Below the pieces are notes generated by a model. It ran no database searches and was not told where the DNA came from. It saw nothing but the letters and a program-made list of their open reading frames with translations. A stretch of 58,940 bases of DNA from Candidatus Omnitrophota bacterium. GTDB lineage: Bacteria; Omnitrophota; Omnitrophia; Omnitrophales; JACROU01. The DNA is taken from positions 1 through 58,940 of the forward strand of contig JACROU010000054.1 in the NCBI GenBank assembly GCA_016214265.1, in the 5' to 3' direction. This document shows positions 55,665-58,940 of the stretch, piece after piece (positions within the stretch are counted from its first letter, which is position 1; every line of letters begins with the position of its first letter). A program made the position numbers and the translations under genes.

Positions 55665-55956
55665 TGAAGTTTTGATTTTCCACAAAGCCGTCGATCTCAC
55701 TTATCTGAGAGTTTTGGATGCTGTTTTGAACACGCCAAATTGGAATCTTTATGAATCTGACAAACGAGAAGGCATCATTCGCGTTTACAACATGAAGTAC
55801 ATGGATCCTTATGGCCCTCTGGATCAGCGCATTGCCACTTTTTATGTGAAGCGACTTTCACGTACCCGCACGGCTGTGGAATTAGATTCTGCATCGCAGA
55901 CTTTGATTGGTGTTGATGATCTGATGAAGTCTATCAAAGAAGCGATGAATCGATAA
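55531..55956 (+). CDS. Lipoprotein overlapping the barrel gene
   Basis: A 141-residue protein in another frame. The N-terminus has n-region TELRRK, hydrophobic AVVLMAMFLSI and a lipobox LPAC (Cys24), a textbook lipoprotein signal. The mature part (LIFHKAVDLTYLRVLDAVLN, IRVYNMKYMD, then a C-terminal helical DDLMKSIKEAM) looks folded, but I do not recognise it. The start lies inside the barrel gene without a clear ribosome site; ATG 55564 is an alternative with a shorter signal. Either the overlap is real or the barrel gene has lost its original stop and runs on. Confidence 0.72.
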   Translation: MTELRRKAVVLMAMFLSISCLLPACIGTARKASQKTAKTLFPARDEVLIFHKAVDLTYLRVLDAVLNTPNWNLYESDKREGIIRVYNMKYMDPYGPLDQRIATFYVKRLSRTRTAVELDSASQTLIGVDDLMKSIKEAMNR

Positions 55957-56061
55957 TTTCTCACAGCAGCCTTGAAATAATCCTGCTTTCCTCTTACTGG
56001 CTTTCTTCGATATAATACCGGGTTCCATAGCAGTCTTTGACTGTTTCTATGCGAGGGAACC

Positions 56062-58902
56062 ATGTCTGAAGAAGCCATTATCCTAAAAGGGGTCAGAACT
56101 CATAATCTGAAAAATGTTGACGTCAAAATTCCCCATAATCAGCTTGTCGTCATCACTGGCGTCAGCGGATCTGGGAAATCGTCGCTGGCTTTTGACACTC
56201 TTTATGCGGAAGGACAGAGAAGGTATGTGGAATCTCTTTCTGCGTACGCCCGCCAATTCCTCGAGCGAATGGAAAAGCCGGATGTCGACTTTGTTCAAGG
56301 CATTTTGCCGGCCATTGCCATCGAGGCGAAAAATCCCATCTCAAATGCACGCTCAACGGTGGGCACCCAGACGGAAATTAATGATTATCTGCGCATCCTG
56401 TTCGCACGTATCGGAAAAACATATTGCTCTGGCTGCGGCCGAATTGTCGAAATTGAAGAGCCTGAAAAAGTAGCCGAGCAACTTTTAACAGAAGCGGATG
56501 GCCACGCGATTATCGTGCTTTTTCCGGTAATAGTAGGTTCCGATAGTCGGAAATATGCCAAGGAATTTTTGACTGAACTGACCAAACAGGGGTTTTTGCG
56601 GGCGCTCACCGCCAGTGGCCAATTGAAGCCATTATCCGAAAATTTATTTGAAGATGCGGCGGCTGACTCGGTGCAAATTGTTGCAGACCGGCTTTTGCTT
56701 GAAAAATCAAAAAAAGCGCGGCTGGTTGAATCTCTAGAGCTGGCCTACCGATACGGGAAAAACTTTCTTTTCGTTCTCATCTCACCCGAAAAAACAAATT
56801 CGCTCCCGTCTGAAGACACTCGTTTAAAAGATTGGAATCAGAAAGTTTTCTCAAATTCTTTTCATTGTGCTTACTGCAAGAAAGACTATCCTGCGCCGAC
56901 CCCGCACATGTTTTCGTTCAACAGCCCGCTCGGCGCTTGCGCAGAGTGCCAGGGTTTTGGCCGAGTGATCGATATCGACTGGAATCTGGTTGTTCCTGAC
57001 GCCGCCAAATCGCTTGCCGATGGGGCCATTGAGCCCTGGACTAAACCAAGCACCACTTGGGAGTTCGGGCAGCTTAAGAAATTTTGTCAGAAAAAAAGAA
57101 TTCCTTGGACTAAACCTTTCCGGGAACTGGCAAAAGAAGAACAGGGTTTGATTCTTTACGGCGCAGGGGAAAATAGCTCGGAAGATTTTTTCAGTGTCCG
57201 TAACTTTTTTGAATATCTTGAAAAGAAAACTTACAAAATGCACATTCGAATATTCTTGAGTAAATACCGAGGATATTTTTTGTGTCCGTCCTGTAGCGGC
57301 AGCCGTTTAAAACCGGATGCGCTTGGGGTGAAGGTGAGTGAAAAAAACATTTATGAACTTAGTCAGTTTACGCTCAAAGATCTCCAGGTGTTTGTCGCCT
57401 CACTCGAGCTAACGGATCATGAAAAGCAAATCGTAGGACCTGTTTTGATCGAGCTCGCGAAGCGGATTAAATTTCTAAATGATGTCGGCCTTGGCTATCT
57501 TACATTGAGCCGGCTTTCCCGGACTTTGTCCGGTGGAGAGGCACAGCGCATTAATTTGGCTACATCGTTGGGCTCTAGCCTGGTCGACACGCTTTACGTG
57601 TTAGATGAGCCGAGTATCGGACTTCACGAACGGGACAATCAGCTCCTGATCAATTTGCTGAAGGAGCTGAAATCTTTGGGAAACACGGTGGCAGTTGTCG
57701 AGCATGATGAATCGATGATACGCATGGCTGATCAGGTTATTGATTTGGGACCTTTCGCCGGAGCTCAAGGGGGCAAAATTATTTTTCACGGGGGAGTCTC
57801 AGATCTTCTAAAAAGCAGAGAATCATTAACGGCAAAATATTTGCGCGGCGATGAAAAAATTGAGCGCGATAGTTTTTTGAAAGCGAAAAAAAAAGAGGAA
57901 AAATCCGAAACTCGCGAAATTGTTATTCGCGGGGCGAGGGAGCATAATCTTAAAAACATCACAGTCGCAATCCCGCTCGGACAATTTTGTGTGGTGACCG
58001 GAGTCTCGGGATCCGGAAAAAGCACTCTGCTTTATGATGTGCTTTATAACAATTATCTTCGTTTTAAAGGTCGTCCCGTTTCTGATATCGGGGCGTGTGA
58101 AGCGATTGACGGATTTGAATTTATTGACGACATGGTTTTGATCGATCAATCACCGATTGGCAGGACCCCTCGCTCAAATCCGGTAACTTATCTCAAAGCC
58201 TTCGATGATATCCGCCAGATTTTCGCGGCTACATCTGATGCGAAAAGACGCCGGCTTGGTCCCGGGGCTTTTTCGTTCAATGTGTCAGGCGGACGCTGTG
58301 AGGTGTGTGAAGGTGACGGTAAAATCCGCGTCGAGATGCATTTTATGGCCGACGTATTTATTGAATGTGAAAAATGTGCGGGCACCCGGTATCAGTCTCA
58401 CATTCTTGAAGTGAAATACAAAACCAAGAATATTCATCAAGTCTTGAATTTGACCGTTGATGAGGCGATCGAATTTTTTCATGAGCACAAGAAATTGGTG
58501 GTGAAATTGCTCATTCTCAAAAAAGTGGGGCTGGGTTATCTGCGGCTCGGGCAATCAGCCGTGACACTCTCAGCCGGGGAGGCTCAGCGACTGAAATTGG
58601 CTTTAGAGCTGGTGGATCAATCCAGAAGCAATTTGCTGTACATCTTCGATGAGCCCACCGTCGGACTTCATTATCATGACATCAAATTTCTGATCAAAGC
58701 CTTTGACGAATTGCTTGCGCGTGGGAATTCTTTGCTTGTGATCGAGCATAATTTGGATGTCATCCGCATTGCGGATCATGTTATCGATTTAGGCCCTGAG
58801 GGAGGAGCCGGCGGGGGTGAAGTCTTGTATTCTGGGCCACTTTCTGGTATTTCAGGCGTCAAAAGATCCTACACAGGACAGTTTCTAACTGTAAGAAAAT
58901 GA
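56062..58902 (+). CDS. uvrA: UvrABC excinuclease subunit A
   Basis: A 946-residue ABC-type damage-recognition ATPase. Walker A motifs are GVSGSGKSSLAFDTLY (near the N-terminus) and GVSGSGKSTLLYDVLY (second half). Zinc modules are visible (CSGCG, CAYCKK...CAEC, CPSC, CEVC...CEKC). ABC signatures are LSGGEAQRINLA and, unusually, LSAGEAQRLKLA. Walker B motifs are VLDEPSIGLH and IFDEPTVGLH. It forms the UvrA2B complex in nucleotide excision repair. A TATAAT lies at 56011-56016. Its stop overlaps a possible next start (ATGA). Confidence 0.97.
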   Translation: MSEEAIILKGVRTHNLKNVDVKIPHNQLVVITGVSGSGKSSLAFDTLYAEGQRRYVESLSAYARQFLERMEKPDVDFVQGILPAIAIEAKNPISNARSTVGTQTEINDYLRILFARIGKTYCSGCGRIVEIEEPEKVAEQLLTEADGHAIIVLFPVIVGSDSRKYAKEFLTELTKQGFLRALTASGQLKPLSENLFEDAAADSVQIVADRLLLEKSKKARLVESLELAYRYGKNFLFVLISPEKTNSLPSEDTRLKDWNQKVFSNSFHCAYCKKDYPAPTPHMFSFNSPLGACAECQGFGRVIDIDWNLVVPDAAKSLADGAIEPWTKPSTTWEFGQLKKFCQKKRIPWTKPFRELAKEEQGLILYGAGENSSEDFFSVRNFFEYLEKKTYKMHIRIFLSKYRGYFLCPSCSGSRLKPDALGVKVSEKNIYELSQFTLKDLQVFVASLELTDHEKQIVGPVLIELAKRIKFLNDVGLGYLTLSRLSRTLSGGEAQRINLATSLGSSLVDTLYVLDEPSIGLHERDNQLLINLLKELKSLGNTVAVVEHDESMIRMADQVIDLGPFAGAQGGKIIFHGGVSDLLKSRESLTAKYLRGDEKIERDSFLKAKKKEEKSETREIVIRGAREHNLKNITVAIPLGQFCVVTGVSGSGKSTLLYDVLYNNYLRFKGRPVSDIGACEAIDGFEFIDDMVLIDQSPIGRTPRSNPVTYLKAFDDIRQIFAATSDAKRRRLGPGAFSFNVSGGRCEVCEGDGKIRVEMHFMADVFIECEKCAGTRYQSHILEVKYKTKNIHQVLNLTVDEAIEFFHEHKKLVVKLLILKKVGLGYLRLGQSAVTLSAGEAQRLKLALELVDQSRSNLLYIFDEPTVGLHYHDIKFLIKAFDELLARGNSLLVIEHNLDVIRIADHVIDLGPEGGAGGGEVLYSGPLSGISGVKRSYTGQFLTVRK

Positions 58903-58940
58903 ATATGTTAGGTGTTTTTTTGAGTGTGCTTTTGAACGAG
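58899..58940 (+). CDS. Start of a possible next gene, cut by the window edge
   Basis: An ATG overlapping the uvrA stop (ATGA) opens a frame that runs off the window after 14 codons (MNMLGVFLSVLLNE). The residues are hydrophobic, as in a signal peptide or membrane helix. Translational coupling to uvrA is likely if the gene is real. Confidence 0.4.
   Translation, partial: MNMLGVFLSVLLNE

Overview
The window reads as a chromosome segment of an uncultured Gram-negative-type bacterium, most likely of the Omnitrophota (Omnitrophica/OP3) lineage. This is inferred from gene content and protein style: fused SecDF, outer-membrane barrels, a complete core biosynthetic set, and large secreted proteins of a type I associate with that phylum. 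No 16S rRNA lies in the window, so the assignment is an inference. Nearly all genes are on the + strand; rpmB and rnc are the only convincing - strand genes.

Layout. 0-6.2 kb: a Cys-rich small ORF, a frameshifted secreted protein (paralogue 1 of a local family), then a run of methyltransferase, two GT2 glycosyltransferases, a DUF4149-type membrane protein, a HAD hydrolase and a SpoIID-like cell-wall protein. 6.3-8.0 kb is a scarred stretch: tRNA-Arg(CCG), a 5'-truncated endonuclease V gene, a membrane-anchored unknown, and a toxin fragment in front of an intact Xre-type antitoxin. 8.0-17 kb: queA, a broken GAF/GGDEF gene, tgt, yajC, secDF, recJ and rpmB (queuosine plus Sec export). 17-23.8 kb: DegT aminotransferase, a small CBM48 protein, glgA, thiG, leuB, asd, truA. 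23.9-37.2 kb: two very large secreted paralogues (1146 and 1674 aa) flank rplM-rpsI, a lipoprotein, an AsmA-like protein and rnc. 37.2-49.4 kb: a candidate small RNA or leader, then an arginine and lysine/diaminopimelate supercluster, argCJBDFGH-lysA-dapFAB. 49.4-58.9 kb: a frameshifted exported protein, a 1585-aa SdrD-B/beta-barrel protein overlapping a lipoprotein gene, and uvrA.

How the genes work together. The arg/dap block covers acetylglutamate (through ArgJ recycling) to arginine, and aspartate semialdehyde (asd is upstream at 22 kb) to meso-DAP and lysine. QueA and Tgt make queuosine in tRNA; YajC-SecDF supports export of the many secreted and outer-membrane proteins found here. GlgA and the CBM48 protein point to glycogen storage.

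Most unusual content. (1) Three paralogues share an N-terminal domain with an IQDAH...Q motif, a VEG motif and a terminal GGFH motif, resembling the ChaN/TraB/EreA type of fold. Two are expanded into giant multidomain proteins whose linkers repeatedly carry the tripeptide SLG. (2) At least nine kinds of short palindromic or tandem repeat fill intergenic gaps and, in several places, are translated in frame inside genes. (3) A promoter, a structured about 130-nt segment and a strong terminator, without an ORF, precede argC. (4) Several genes are frameshifted or truncated.
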